Source: Mycobacterium sp. 852002-51163_SCH5372311
GTDB taxonomy: Bacteria; Actinomycetota; Actinomycetes; Mycobacteriales; Mycobacteriaceae
Assembly (NCBI RefSeq): GCF_001667115.1
Contig: NZ_LZIJ01000183.1
Coordinates: forward strand, 1 to 64,000
DNA length: 64,000 bases
Reading direction: 5' to 3'
The position numbers and the translations under genes are program-made. Shown piece after piece: positions 9,506-18,675 of this stretch. The notes beneath the pieces are model-generated. The model searched no databases. It saw only the letters and a program-made list of their open reading frames with translations, and was not told the origin of the DNA. Within the stretch, counting starts at the first letter, position 1. The number at the start of each line of letters is the position of its first letter.

Positions 9506-10843
9506 ATGGGTCGACTGTTCGGCACCGACGGCGTTCGCGGGGTCGCCAATCGCGAGTTGACCGCCGAGCTGGCACTGGCATTGGGTGCCGCGGCGGCGGG
9601 GCGATTGGCGAGCTCAGGCGAACCAGGCCGGCGCGTCGCTGTGGTCGGTCGCGATCCGCGGGCCAGCGGGGAGATGCTGGAAGCCGCCGTGATCGCGGGC
9701 CTGACCAGCCAGGGCGTCGACGCGCTGCGCGTCGGGGTGCTCCCCACTCCCGCGGTGGCCTATCTGACCGGTGCTTATGACGCCGACTTCGGAGTGATGA
9801 TCTCGGCGTCACACAACCCGATGCCGGACAACGGCATCAAGATCTTCGGCCCGGGCGGCCACAAGTTGGACGACGACACCGAAGACGAGATCGAAGATCT
9901 AGTCGCGGCGGGGCCGGGGTTGCGCCCGGTAGGCGTGGGGATCGGCCGTGTCGTCGACGCCGACGACGCGATGGAGCGTTACCTGCGCCAAGTAGGGAAG
10001 GCGGCCGGCACTCGGCTCGACGGCCTGACCGTGGTGGTCGACTGCGCCCATGGCGCGGCGTCGTCCGCGGCACCGCGCGCCTATCGCGCGGCCGGCGCCC
10101 GAGTCATCGCGATCCACGCCGAGCCCAACGGGCTGAACATCAATGACGCGTGCGGCTCGACGCACCTGGATGCGCTGCGGTCGGCGGTGATCGCCCACCG
10201 TGCCGATCTCGGTCTGGCGCACGACGGCGATGCCGACCGGTGCCTGGCCGTCGACGCGGAGGGACAACTGGTCGACGGCGACGCCATCATGGTGGTGCTG
10301 GCGCTGGCGATGCAGGAGGCCGGCGAGTTGGCGTCGAACACTCTGGTAACCACAGTGATGAGCAACCTGGGGCTGCACCTGGCGATGCGTTCCGCCGGCG
10401 TCAGCGTGCGCACGACCGCCGTCGGCGACCGTTACGTCCTGGAGGAGTTGCGCGCCGGGGACTACAGCCTGGGCGGCGAGCAGTCCGGCCATATCGTCAT
10501 GCCGGCCCTGGGCTCCACCGGTGACGGCATTGTCACCGGTTTGCGATTGATGACGCGCATGGCGCAAACGGGTTGGTCGCTGGCCGACCTTGCTTCCGCG
10601 ATGAAGACGCTGCCACAGGTGCTGATCAATGTCGGGGTCGCCGACAAGGCGACGGCTGCCGCGGCGCCCTCGGTGCAGGCCGCCGTCGCTGAGGCCGAGG
10701 CCGAGCTGGGCGATTCCGGACGAATTCTGTTGCGCCCCTCCGGAACTGAACCGATGATCCGGGTGATGGTGGAAGCGGCCGAAGAAGACATCGCACGCCG
10801 GGTGGCCACGCGCGTCGCCGATGCGGTCAGCGCACAGCGCTGA
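9506..10843 (+). CDS. glmM: Phosphoglucosamine mutase GlmM
   Basis: Converts glucosamine-6-phosphate to glucosamine-1-phosphate for UDP-GlcNAc and cell-wall synthesis. 445 residues, normal length. The phosphoserine loop ISASHNPMPDNG places the catalytic Ser at residue 102. The Mg-binding loop DGDADRC, the sugar-binding GGEQSGH and the C-terminal phosphate-binding RPSGTEP are all intact. The ATG at 9506 follows GAGAGG. With glmS at 15815, both amino-sugar genes lie in this window. Confidence 0.96.
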   Translation: MGRLFGTDGVRGVANRELTAELALALGAAAAGRLASSGEPGRRVAVVGRDPRASGEMLEAAVIAGLTSQGVDALRVGVLPTPAVAYLTGAYDADFGVMISASHNPMPDNGIKIFGPGGHKLDDDTEDEIEDLVAAGPGLRPVGVGIGRVVDADDAMERYLRQVGKAAGTRLDGLTVVVDCAHGAASSAAPRAYRAAGARVIAIHAEPNGLNINDACGSTHLDALRSAVIAHRADLGLAHDGDADRCLAVDAEGQLVDGDAIMVVLALAMQEAGELASNTLVTTVMSNLGLHLAMRSAGVSVRTTAVGDRYVLEELRAGDYSLGGEQSGHIVMPALGSTGDGIVTGLRLMTRMAQTGWSLADLASAMKTLPQVLINVGVADKATAAAAPSVQAAVAEAEAELGDSGRILLRPSGTEPMIRVMVEAAEEDIARRVATRVADAVSAQR

Positions 10844-10890
10844 CCTGAGAATGCTGGAACCCGGGCGTGGTGTCCGGCGTCGGATTAGGT

Positions 10891-11208
10891 ATGAGATCCG
10901 ACATCAAAAGCTATGGGCACGCCGGTATCGACGTGGCGGCGGTACGGGCGGTGGCCGACCAGTTCGACGCGGCCGCCGATCTGGTTGATCGCGCCGCCGG
11001 TGACCATCTGGCGAGGCTGGCCTTCGACGGCGCCAGTGCGGGCCGGGCGCATGTCGCTCGTGGTGACGCGCTGCGTGCTGGGCTGCAACGCGTCGCTGCC
11101 GAGTTGTCGCAATGGTCGCGGGCGGCCGGCGAAATCGCCGTCGCGCTGCGCGTGGGCGCCGGCCGCTATGCCGACGCGGAACTGTACGCAGCGGCCCGGA
11201 TTGCCTGA
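10891..11208 (+). CDS. Conserved small protein, Rv3440c-like, possible type VII target fold
   Basis: 105 residues from the ATG at 10891 (a GTG at 10867 is also in frame). Mostly helical and Ala-rich: one helix to about residue 45, a second from about 60 to the end. A Trp lies between (SQWSRAAGE) and a C-terminal YADAE fits the YxxxD/E secretion signal used by ESX substrates. It resembles EspC/DUF2580-like proteins, but export is inferred, not shown. It lies two bases before the next gene. Confidence 0.75.
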   Translation: MRSDIKSYGHAGIDVAAVRAVADQFDAAADLVDRAAGDHLARLAFDGASAGRAHVARGDALRAGLQRVAAELSQWSRAAGEIAVALRVGAGRYADAELYAAARIA

Positions 11209-11210
11209 TC

Positions 11211-12596
11211 GTGGCCGACCGGTTGAACGTCGCCGAGCGCCTCGCCGAGGGCCGGCCTGCCGTCGAGCACACCCAGGCATACGTGCGGGCCAGTCAACTG
11301 CTGGGCTACCAGCATCCGGACCTGACCGCGCATCCCTCGCAGGTGCGTGACTGGTACGGCAGCGAGGACGGGCTGGATCTTCGCGTGCTCGACAGCGACT
11401 GCGCCGAACTACGCGCGGCCGCGTCCGCGGTTACCGAAGCACTGCGGATACAGCGTGCCCAGGTCGCCGTATTGGATGCCGCGTGGACCGGACCGGGAGG
11501 CGATTCTGCCGTCGGGTTTCTGCAGCGTCATTGCGATGCGGCGAACGTGGTGGCCGCCGAACTCCGCGCGGCCGCGCAGCGGTGCGAGTCGCTGCGTGAC
11601 AACCTGTGGCACCTGCTCGACGCCAAGGTCACGACGGTCATCGACATCGACGACCGTACCCAGGGGCATCGCCCGCAGTGGTCGGCCGCTGTACAGGCAG
11701 TCACCACCGGGGCAGGCGATCGCGCAACGGCCGAAGAGCTGGTTCGCCAGCAGATAATTCCGTACGTCGACAGCGACATTCGCGTCGAGTGGTTGACCGC
11801 GATGCGTTCGACACAGGCCGGGGTGGCGGCGTCGTACGACATGGTCACCGACCGGTTTGCTGCCGCGCCGACGGCATCCTTCGACATCCCCGGCGACCTC
11901 GGTCCGCGCGGCCAACCGTTCCAGCCGGCCACACCGAGCTCCCCGCCAACACCGGCTGCCGCGGCGGTCGCACCCGTCGCTTCCCTTCGCACCCCTGCGG
12001 GGGATCCGGCACCGCCCGCGACACCGCTGGCGCCGGCCGGAGAGTTGCCTCAACCCGCGCCGCCATTGGGGGCTTTGCCTGGTGAGGGCGCGGCCATGCC
12101 CCCAGCCGGTGGCGGCGGACTTGACGGGCTCGGGGGACTCGATGGCCTTGCTGACGGTGGCGGACTGGCCGGACTGGCCAACCGGATCGTCGAGGCGATG
12201 GGTGGCCTGCTGGGTTCGGCAGCTGATCAATCGTCCGGACCGTCGACGTTGGACGATCCTCTGGACCCGGAAGAGCCTTTCGGCGAAGACGGGCCCGAAC
12301 AGGTCGACGAGGCCGGAAAGCATCGCGGTACCAACGCCGCGGGGACCACGGCGCCGCCGGCCGACGGGACTCCACAAGCAGACCTGCCGCCGGCGGCCGA
12401 GCCGTTAGCCGCGGCCCAATCGCCGCCAGCTGGTCAGCCGCCCGGCGGCGAGGTACCGCCCGCACCGCCGGCGGCTGCGCCACCCGCGCCGCCCGCGGCC
12501 GCGCCGTCCCCGGCGAAGGGGCCACCTCCCGGCCCTTCCGGCGGCTCAACCCCGTGTGAGATCGCCGCCGACGAATTGCCGCAGGCGGGGCAGTGA
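11211..12596 (+). CDS. Conserved Ala/Pro-rich protein, Rv3439c-like
   Basis: 461 residues of unknown function. The N-terminal half (1-230) is helical and contains a WXG-like segment (LDAAWTGPGGDSAVGFLQRH), suggesting a WXG100-related helical hairpin. From about residue 230 the chain is a low-complexity Pro/Ala/Gly region ending near a single Cys (STPCEIAADELPQ). The GTG at 11211 is just after the preceding stop, so the pair is probably co-translated. Both are next to glmM in Mtb too. A role with ESX-4 substrates is possible but only inferred. Confidence 0.75.
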   Translation: MADRLNVAERLAEGRPAVEHTQAYVRASQLLGYQHPDLTAHPSQVRDWYGSEDGLDLRVLDSDCAELRAAASAVTEALRIQRAQVAVLDAAWTGPGGDSAVGFLQRHCDAANVVAAELRAAAQRCESLRDNLWHLLDAKVTTVIDIDDRTQGHRPQWSAAVQAVTTGAGDRATAEELVRQQIIPYVDSDIRVEWLTAMRSTQAGVAASYDMVTDRFAAAPTASFDIPGDLGPRGQPFQPATPSSPPTPAAAAVAPVASLRTPAGDPAPPATPLAPAGELPQPAPPLGALPGEGAAMPPAGGGGLDGLGGLDGLADGGGLAGLANRIVEAMGGLLGSAADQSSGPSTLDDPLDPEEPFGEDGPEQVDEAGKHRGTNAAGTTAPPADGTPQADLPPAAEPLAAAQSPPAGQPPGGEVPPAPPAAAPPAPPAAAPSPAKGPPPGPSGGSTPCEIAADELPQAGQ

Positions 12597-12599
12597 CGA

Positions 12600-13643
12600 T
12601 CAGGCGGGACGCATCTCCAGCAGCTCCTCGACGTAGCGGACAGCTTCGGCGGGGTCGGTGCTCACCGGCCGCACCAAGAGCGTGCTGACGCCTGCCTCGG
12701 CGAAGGCGGCCAGCCGTTCGGCGATGAAGCCGCGCGGACCGATCAGCGAGATCCCGCGTGCCAACTCGTCAGGTACCGCGTCGATGGCTTCCCGCTTGCG
12801 GCCGGAAAGGTACAACTCCTGAATCCGGTCGGCGACCTCGCCGAAGCCGTAACGAGTCGCGAGCTTGTGGTAGAAGTTGCGCTCCTTGGCGCCCATTCCG
12901 CCGATGTAGAGCCCCAGTGTCGGCTTGGTCGCGGCCAGCCGATCGTCGACGTCGTCGCCGATGGCCAGCGACGTCCCCACCATCACGTCAAGCGGCCCCA
13001 GAGCAGGATCCCGCTTGGCGGCGCCCGCGGCCAATGCCTCACCCCACACCAGGTGGGCCTTGTCCGGATAGAAGAAGGCCGGCTGCCAGCCTTCGGCGAT
13101 CTCGGCGGTGAGCTCGACGTTCTTCGGGCCCAGCGCCGCGATAGATATCGGAATGCGTTCGCGCACAGGGTGATTGATGAGCTGAAGCGGCTTGCCCAAA
13201 CCCGTCCCGCGATCCGCGGGCAGCGGCACCTGATAATGGTTGCCGGCGTATTGGACGCGTTCCCGCCGCCACACCTGCCGGCAGATCTCCACGACTTCGC
13301 GAGTGCGCCCCAACGGTGCGTCGAACTCCACGCCGTGGAACCCCTCGATCACCTGCGGCCCCGATGTGCCGATCCCGAGGTTGAACCGACCACCGGACAC
13401 GTAGTCCAAACCGGCCGCAGTCATCGCCAGCAGCGACGGCGTGCGGATGTAAATGGGAAGCACGCCCGAGGCCAATTCGACGCTGGTTGTCTTGGCGGCC
13501 AGATATCCGAGCTGGCTGATCGCGTCGTATGAATACGCCTCTGCCACCACGGCCATGTCGATACCGGACTTCTCGAGTTCGACGACGCGGTCGACGGCCT
13601 CGTGAAAGCCACCGGAGTAGTCCAGGGCGATTCCGATTCGCAT
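12600..13643 (-). CDS. LLM-class F420-dependent oxidoreductase
   Basis: 347-residue luciferase-like monooxygenase (TIM barrel). Most proteins of this mycobacterial group use coenzyme F420; the substrate is unknown. Features are MRIGIALDYSGGFHEAVDRV at the N-terminus, the GGRFNLGIGTSGPQVIEGFHG phosphate/F420 region near residues 85-105, and IPISIAALGPKNVELTAEIAEGW, typical of Rv3520c-like enzymes. It converges on the Rv3439c-like gene with a three-base gap and is not at this position in Mtb, so it looks like an accessory insertion. Confidence 0.85.
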   Translation of the reverse strand: MRIGIALDYSGGFHEAVDRVVELEKSGIDMAVVAEAYSYDAISQLGYLAAKTTSVELASGVLPIYIRTPSLLAMTAAGLDYVSGGRFNLGIGTSGPQVIEGFHGVEFDAPLGRTREVVEICRQVWRRERVQYAGNHYQVPLPADRGTGLGKPLQLINHPVRERIPISIAALGPKNVELTAEIAEGWQPAFFYPDKAHLVWGEALAAGAAKRDPALGPLDVMVGTSLAIGDDVDDRLAATKPTLGLYIGGMGAKERNFYHKLATRYGFGEVADRIQELYLSGRKREAIDAVPDELARGISLIGPRGFIAERLAAFAEAGVSTLLVRPVSTDPAEAVRYVEELLEMRPA

Positions 13644-13689
13644 CAACGATGCTTACCACGGCGATCGCGCGGGCACGTCGCCGCTGGGC

Positions 13690-14529
13690 TCACTTCAGCA
13701 GCGCGACGATCTTCTCTTCGGGAGCGACGGGCTCGGCCTCGGGGTCGAGCGGGGTGGTCTTGGGCAGCTGCACGTCGGGATCGGCGAAGTCGCGATAGGT
13801 CTTGTCGCCACCGAGCGTGTAGAGCAGGTAGCCGGTCACCAGCGCCCGCACCGATCTTTGCGTGGCACGGTGTGAACCGGGCAGCCCGAGCACCGACGCC
13901 AGCCGTCTGCCCTCGGGCAGGCCACCGGATTCGGCTTTGCTGACGACGCGCAGCGTGGCCGTTTCCCAGACCCGGGAAAGCCCTAGGGCGTTTGAGTTCA
14001 GCGTTTTCGGATCGCCCGGTGCGGTCAAGATCAGGCCCGGAACCTTCAGCGACGCCGCCGGCTGCTCCGCCGGCGGACTGGTCACGGTCGGAAATATCGG
14101 CACCACCGAGGCGAGCTTGTTGGGCATGCCGGCGGCGGCGAACACAGCCGCCGAGCCGCCGAAGCCATGACCGGCCAGGCCGAGCTTGGCGGGATGCACG
14201 CTGATCTTGCCGGGTCCCAGCCGCACACCAGCCGCGATGTCCAGCGCTGTACCCAGATCGAACGCCAGATTGAGCACCGAGGGCGCCAGGCCCCGCTGAG
14301 TCTCCGGCGCGGCCGCCACGATGCCCCACGACGCCAGATGCTCCAGCAGGCCGGAATAGCGGGCGGCGCCGGTAAGCCAGTCGTGGCCGAACGCAACGGC
14401 GGGCAGGTTCATCCCGGCTTCCGGGGCGTAAACCACTCCGGGCAGACCGGCAAAGGCCAGGTCACCACGCAGAACCCGGTGCGGGCCGCGGCGACGCAGG
14501 GCGGCGAAGAGCTTGCGGATGCGGGGCAC
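13690..14529 (-). CDS. Alpha/beta-hydrolase-fold protein, Rv3438-like, nucleophile serine replaced
   Basis: 279 residues, matching Mtb Rv3438. The fold resembles cutinase-like/dienelactone hydrolases: PAVAFGHDWLTGAARYSGLLEHLASWG oxyanion region, then a nucleophile elbow reading AGHGFGGSAAVF. The elbow normally reads G-x-S-x-G; here the Ser position is Gly, so ordinary hydrolase activity is doubtful. Later TAPGDPKTLNSN and GLPGSH occupy the usual acid and His areas. No signal peptide is clear. It lies nine bases after the next leftward gene. Confidence 0.75.
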   Translation of the reverse strand: MPRIRKLFAALRRRGPHRVLRGDLAFAGLPGVVYAPEAGMNLPAVAFGHDWLTGAARYSGLLEHLASWGIVAAAPETQRGLAPSVLNLAFDLGTALDIAAGVRLGPGKISVHPAKLGLAGHGFGGSAAVFAAAGMPNKLASVVPIFPTVTSPPAEQPAASLKVPGLILTAPGDPKTLNSNALGLSRVWETATLRVVSKAESGGLPEGRRLASVLGLPGSHRATQRSVRALVTGYLLYTLGGDKTYRDFADPDVQLPKTTPLDPEAEPVAPEEKIVALLK

Positions 14530-14538
14530 CCGTCGACG

Positions 14539-14982
14539 TTAGCTGTGACCGGGCGGATTGGTCCACTGGGTCCATCCGCCCCCGTCCCAGTAGCGCTGTC
14601 CCGGTCCGGTGGGGTTGGGATACCAGCCCGGAGGCGGCGCTGAGGGTGGGCCGGATTGCAGGGGCGCGACGGGCTGGGCATAGCCGCCCGTGCCCCCGCG
14701 GGCCATCGTGCGCACCTTCCGGATCGCGCTCATGTTGGAAAACAGCGCGATCCAGTTCATCAGCAGCAGGGAGAACATGCTCCACCAGCCGAGGGCCAGG
14801 TTGTAAGTCTGCGCCGAGCGGTATGCGGCTTCGCATTCCTGCAGGGTGCCGGTGACCGTATAGCTCTGCTGGTGCCACAGGATCAGCGCTCCGGTGTGCT
14901 TGATCAGCCTGATGTAGTACCTGTCGTTCTGCGGATTCTGGTAGCCGGGGCCAGGGCCGGTCTGGTGCTGCGGGTAGGACAA
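14539..14982 (-). CDS. Small membrane protein with C-terminal DUF2510 domain, Rv3437-like
   Basis: 147 residues from a TTG at 14982, which has GAAAGG about seven bases upstream and gives the N-terminus SYPQHQTGPGPG; an ATG at 15060 would add 26 residues. One or two membrane segments lie near GWWSMFSLLLMNWIALF. The C-terminus carries the DUF2510 motif PPGWYPNPTG..QRYWDG..WT, a short Trp-rich domain common on actinobacterial membrane proteins. Function unknown. Confidence 0.7.
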   Translation of the reverse strand: MSYPQHQTGPGPGYQNPQNDRYYIRLIKHTGALILWHQQSYTVTGTLQECEAAYRSAQTYNLALGWWSMFSLLLMNWIALFSNMSAIRKVRTMARGGTGGYAQPVAPLQSGPPSAPPPGWYPNPTGPGQRYWDGGGWTQWTNPPGHS

Positions 14983-15070
14983 GGCGGGCCTTTCGGGCGG
15001 TTGGGCAGCTAAAAACGATACCGGCCGCCCAAGCAAAAATGCCCAGCCCCGAAGGCCCACTAGTCCCGCG

Positions 15071-15274
15071 CTAGGCGGTGATCTCGATCATTCCGACGCG
15101 CCAGAGCGCCGCGTACATGTGGCGCAGCGGGATGCTCAGCAGACGAGCTGCCGCGTCGACCATCGGGTCACCGGCGCCGATCGGCGGTTGTGGACTCCGC
15201 CTGGGCGAGGGCGCCAACGTGAGCTTGGTCGCTGACGGTACGGCCGGCTCGTCGACGTACGGGACAGCAGTCAT
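15071..15274 (-). CDS. Small protein of unknown function, second gene of a two-gene unit
   Basis: 67 residues, not recognised. The N-terminus is Pro/Ala/Thr-rich; the C-terminal part (GAGDPMVDAAARLLSIPLRH) looks helical and could fold. The ATG at 15274 overlaps the preceding stop as ATGA and has GAAGGGG just upstream, which strongly supports coupled translation with the 89-residue gene before it. Confidence 0.6.
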   Translation of the reverse strand: MTAVPYVDEPAVPSATKLTLAPSPRRSPQPPIGAGDPMVDAAARLLSIPLRHMYAALWRVGMIEITA

Positions 15275-15540
15275 AATTCCCCTTCAATTGCATGCGGGTC
15301 TTTCCAGATTTCGCCGCCGGTGCGCTTGATCGGCATTGCCGATATTCGAATCGGGCCACGGTAATCGCTGATTTTCGCCGTGGACATCGCCTTGTCACCC
15401 GTTGTATACATTTGCCAGGCGGGGTGTATTTCCTTCGTCGGCGCGCTGTCCTGCAGCATGCCATCAAGTGGCTCCCGCACGGCTGCCCCAGGTAGATAGG
15501 TCGCAACCGCGGCGCGACCGTCTCTCATATCGCGGATCAA
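15271..15540 (-). CDS. Small protein of unknown function, first gene of a two-gene unit
   Basis: 89 residues starting at a TTG with a clear GAGGGG site five bases upstream. Contains IRDMRDGRAAVATYLP and YRGPIRISAMPIKRTGGEIW; no membrane segment or known motif. Base composition is less GC-rich than the flanks. It diverges from glmS across a shared 274-base spacer. Confidence 0.55.
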   Translation of the reverse strand: MIRDMRDGRAAVATYLPGAAVREPLDGMLQDSAPTKEIHPAWQMYTTGDKAMSTAKISDYRGPIRISAMPIKRTGGEIWKDPHAIEGEL

Positions 15541-15814
15541 TTGACCCCTCAGTCGTTGCCAGCGATGACTACGCCTCGATTTTAAATGTCAGCACCGACG
15601 CACCAATGACGTCGTCGAAAACGTCAGAAATACATCAGGTGAAGCACTTTTCCCGAATAGGAATCTTCTATGAATTGAAATGCATCGACGCCGCTGCAGT
15701 CGATATCCGTGTTGTGCTGAGGGGTGGTACCCGATCACCTGCCGCCCACCGCCGGGCCCGGCCACAGCGCTGTCAGGCCGTAGTGACACCAGCGCTGCAC
15801 TACCCTGGTCTGCT
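15541..15814. promoter_or_regulatory. Spacer between the small-gene pair and glmS; possible glmS -10 element
   Basis: 274 bases, relatively A/T-rich from about 15570 to 15690. A TACCCT hexamer (15801-15806) lies nine bases before the glmS ATG, and no ribosome site precedes that ATG, so glmS may be read from a very short-leader or leaderless mRNA. No glmS ribozyme-like structure was recognised. Confidence 0.4.
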
Positions 15815-17686
15815 ATGTGCGGAATCGTCGGCTACGTCGGGCAGCGTCCTGCCTGCCAGGTCGTGATGGACGCACTGGCCCGGATGGAGTACCGGGGCTA
15901 CGACTCGTCGGGTATCGCCCTGGTCCGTGACGGCAAGCTCACCGTGCGGCGCCGCGCCGGCCGGCTGGCCAATCTCGAGGCGGCAGTGACCGAAATGGCC
16001 GAATCGTCCAAGGCGTCACTGACCGCGACCGCCGGCCTGGGCCACACCCGGTGGGCCACCCACGGCCGCCCGACCGACCGCAACGCTCATCCGCACCGGG
16101 ACGCGGCCGGCAAGATCGCTGTGGTCCACAACGGCATCATCGAGAACTTCGCGACGCTGCGCCACGAGCTGGAGACCACCGGTGTGGAGTTCGCCAGCGA
16201 CACCGACACCGAGGTGGCGGTGCACCTGGTGGCCCACGAGTACCACCACGGCGAGACGGCCGGGGATTTCGTCTGCTCGGTGCTGGCAGTGTTGCGCCGG
16301 CTGGAGGGCCACTTCACCCTGGTGTTCGCCAACGCCGACGACCCGGGCACCATCGTTGCCGCACGCCGGTCGACCCCGCTGGTCCTGGGCGTCGGCGACG
16401 GCGAGATGTTCGTCGGCTCGGACGTGGCCGCATTCATCCCGCACACCCGGCGCGCAGTCGAACTCGGCCAGGACCAGGCTGTGGTGATCACCGCCGACGG
16501 CTACCGGATCAGCGACTTCGACGGCAACACCGATGTCGAGTACCGCGAGTTTCATATCGACTGGGACCTGGCCGCCGCCGAAAAGGGCGGCTACGAGTAC
16601 TTCATGCTCAAGGAGATCGCTGAGCAGCCCACCGCGGTGGGCGATACGCTGCTCGGGCATTTCGTGAACGGCCGGATCGTGCTCGACGAACAGCGGCTGT
16701 CCGACCAGGAACTGCGTGAGATCGACAAAGTGTTCGTCGTCGCCTGTGGCACCGCGTATCACTCCGGGCTGCTCGCGAAATACGCCATCGAGCATTGGAC
16801 CCGGCTGCCTGTGGAGGTGGAGCTGGCCAGCGAATTCCGCTACCGCGACCCCGTGCTGGACCGTAGCACGCTGGTGGTGGCCATTTCGCAGTCCGGTGAA
16901 ACCGCCGACACGCTGGAAGCGGTTCGGCACGCCAAGGAGCAGAAAGCCAAGGTGCTGGCGATCTGCAACACCAACGGCTCGCAGATCCCGCGCGAGTGCG
17001 ACGCGGTGCTGTACACCCGCGCCGGTCCGGAGATCGGGGTGGCGTCGACCAAGACCTTCCTGGCCCAGATAGCCGCCAACTACCTGCTCGGGCTGGCCCT
17101 GGCGCAGGCGCGCGGCACCAAGTACCCCGACGAGGTCGAGCGGGAATACCGCGAGCTGGAAGCGATGCCCGACCTGGTGGCGCAGGTGATCGGGGCCGTC
17201 CAACCGGTGGCCGAGCTGGCCTACCGGTTCGCCCAGTCGTCGGCCGTGCTGTTTCTGGGTCGCCACGTCGGTTATCCGGTGGCGCTCGAAGGCGCGCTGA
17301 AACTCAAGGAATTGGCCTACATGCACGCCGAGGGGTTCGCCGCCGGCGAGCTCAAGCACGGCCCGATCGCGCTGATCGAGGACGACCTGCCGGTAATCGT
17401 GGTGATGCCCTCGCCCAAGGGATCGGCCACCCTGCACGCCAAGCTTTTGTCCAACATCCGCGAAATCCAGAGCCGCGGCGCGATAACCATCGTGATCGCC
17501 GAGGAGGGCGACGACACCGTGCGTCCCTACGCCGATCACCTGATCGAAATCCCTTCGGTGTCAACACTTCTGCAGCCGCTACTGTCGACCATCCCGCTGC
17601 AGGTGTTCGCCGCGTCGGTGGCCCAGGCCCGCGGCTACGACGTGGACAAGCCGCGAAACCTGGCCAAGTCGGTCACCGTCGAATAG
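15815..17686 (+). CDS. glmS: Glutamine--fructose-6-phosphate aminotransferase (isomerizing)
   Basis: Makes glucosamine-6-phosphate from fructose-6-phosphate and glutamine, the first step to UDP-GlcNAc. 623 residues, full length. It starts MCGIVGYVG, so Cys2 is the N-terminal nucleophile after Met removal. The glutaminase domain (to about 240, with HTRWATHG and HNGIIEN) is followed by two SIS sugar-isomerase domains (SQSGETADT; STKTFLAQ) and the conserved end DKPRNLAKSVTVE. Confidence 0.97.
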   Translation: MCGIVGYVGQRPACQVVMDALARMEYRGYDSSGIALVRDGKLTVRRRAGRLANLEAAVTEMAESSKASLTATAGLGHTRWATHGRPTDRNAHPHRDAAGKIAVVHNGIIENFATLRHELETTGVEFASDTDTEVAVHLVAHEYHHGETAGDFVCSVLAVLRRLEGHFTLVFANADDPGTIVAARRSTPLVLGVGDGEMFVGSDVAAFIPHTRRAVELGQDQAVVITADGYRISDFDGNTDVEYREFHIDWDLAAAEKGGYEYFMLKEIAEQPTAVGDTLLGHFVNGRIVLDEQRLSDQELREIDKVFVVACGTAYHSGLLAKYAIEHWTRLPVEVELASEFRYRDPVLDRSTLVVAISQSGETADTLEAVRHAKEQKAKVLAICNTNGSQIPRECDAVLYTRAGPEIGVASTKTFLAQIAANYLLGLALAQARGTKYPDEVEREYRELEAMPDLVAQVIGAVQPVAELAYRFAQSSAVLFLGRHVGYPVALEGALKLKELAYMHAEGFAAGELKHGPIALIEDDLPVIVVMPSPKGSATLHAKLLSNIREIQSRGAITIVIAEEGDDTVRPYADHLIEIPSVSTLLQPLLSTIPLQVFAASVAQARGYDVDKPRNLAKSVTVE

Positions 17687-17770
17687 CTTGGCCGCTTTGG
17701 CCATATCGCCGACGGGCATGCCCTCGTTGTGCTAAATGTCGTCAGCAGAAACGCATTTCAGCCGGTGAAC

Positions 17771-18661
17771 ATGCGCCGCGGTAGCGGGGGGTATGGTTTG
17801 AAATTCGGCGTCGTGGGCTTGATCGTCATCCTCGTCGGGGCATACATCGCGGCGGTTGTGTTGTATGCCCAAGGCGGAACGCTCAGGCAGCCGCCGGAAG
17901 CCCCGGCCGCGGGCGACCGAACCACGGCCAGGCTGGCGGTGGAAGACATCCAATCCAACTACCGGGTCGTGTCGGCGAACCTGACGATCTCGCCCGGCCC
18001 CGCACTGTTGGATCCGCAAACCCAGCACCTCAACCAGGACGTCACCCTCCGAGTCAGGTCCGCGGCGATGCCCACCCGCATCACCTGGACGAGGGGCATG
18101 CTTCCCGGTGTCATCGCCGTTCAGCTCACCATCGCAGGCGAGATCGAGGACTGGCCCTTCGATCGCTACCGTTCCGGGCCGATCGAGGTCGAACTGCATC
18201 ACGGCGCCGGCGACGCCGTCGTCGAGCGCGTCCCGGTGACGTTCGTCGCCCAACTGCCCGGTTGGAACGTCTTCGTCAGTGAGGACAGCGGGGTCGGCCC
18301 CTATCGCGTGACCTTGCAGCGCTCGCTCAGCGCAGCGGCGTTCGGACTGGTCATCCTCGCCGTGCTGGTCGCCATCGCCGGCCTGGGCCTGTTCGTCGCG
18401 ATTCAGACGCTGCGTGACCGGCGACCGTTTCAGCCGCCGATGACGACGTGGTACGCGGCGATGCTGTTTGCGGTGGTACCGCTGCGAAACGCACTTCCCG
18501 GCTCGCCGCCGTTCGGCGGCTGGGTCGACATCACCCTCGTCGTCTGGGTGCTGGTGGTGTTGGTGGTCTCGATGCTGCTCTACGTCGCCTGCTGGTGGCG
18601 GCATTTGAAACCGCACGTCGAGGAGCCGGAAGAACCGGTCGCGGCGCCGTCAGACAGCTGA
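17771..18661 (+). CDS. DUF4436 membrane protein, Rv3435c-like
   Basis: 296 residues from the ATG at 17771; GTGs at 17765 and 17729 are in-frame alternatives. One N-terminal membrane segment (VGLIVILVGAYIAAVVLYA), an external beta-rich domain of about 150 residues (with DWPFDRYRSGPIEVEL, typical of DUF4436), then three closely spaced C-terminal membrane helices. Function unknown. It is followed after 14 bases by another membrane protein gene. Confidence 0.82.
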   Translation: MRRGSGGYGLKFGVVGLIVILVGAYIAAVVLYAQGGTLRQPPEAPAAGDRTTARLAVEDIQSNYRVVSANLTISPGPALLDPQTQHLNQDVTLRVRSAAMPTRITWTRGMLPGVIAVQLTIAGEIEDWPFDRYRSGPIEVELHHGAGDAVVERVPVTFVAQLPGWNVFVSEDSGVGPYRVTLQRSLSAAAFGLVILAVLVAIAGLGLFVAIQTLRDRRPFQPPMTTWYAAMLFAVVPLRNALPGSPPFGGWVDITLVVWVLVVLVVSMLLYVACWWRHLKPHVEEPEEPVAAPSDS

Positions 18662-18675
18662 ACCGCGCCAAAAGC

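Noticed and set aside
16016..17539. 507-residue open frame antisense to glmS
   Set aside because: It is a shadow of the GC-rich third-position bias in glmS; no ribosome site, and the composition is not protein-like.
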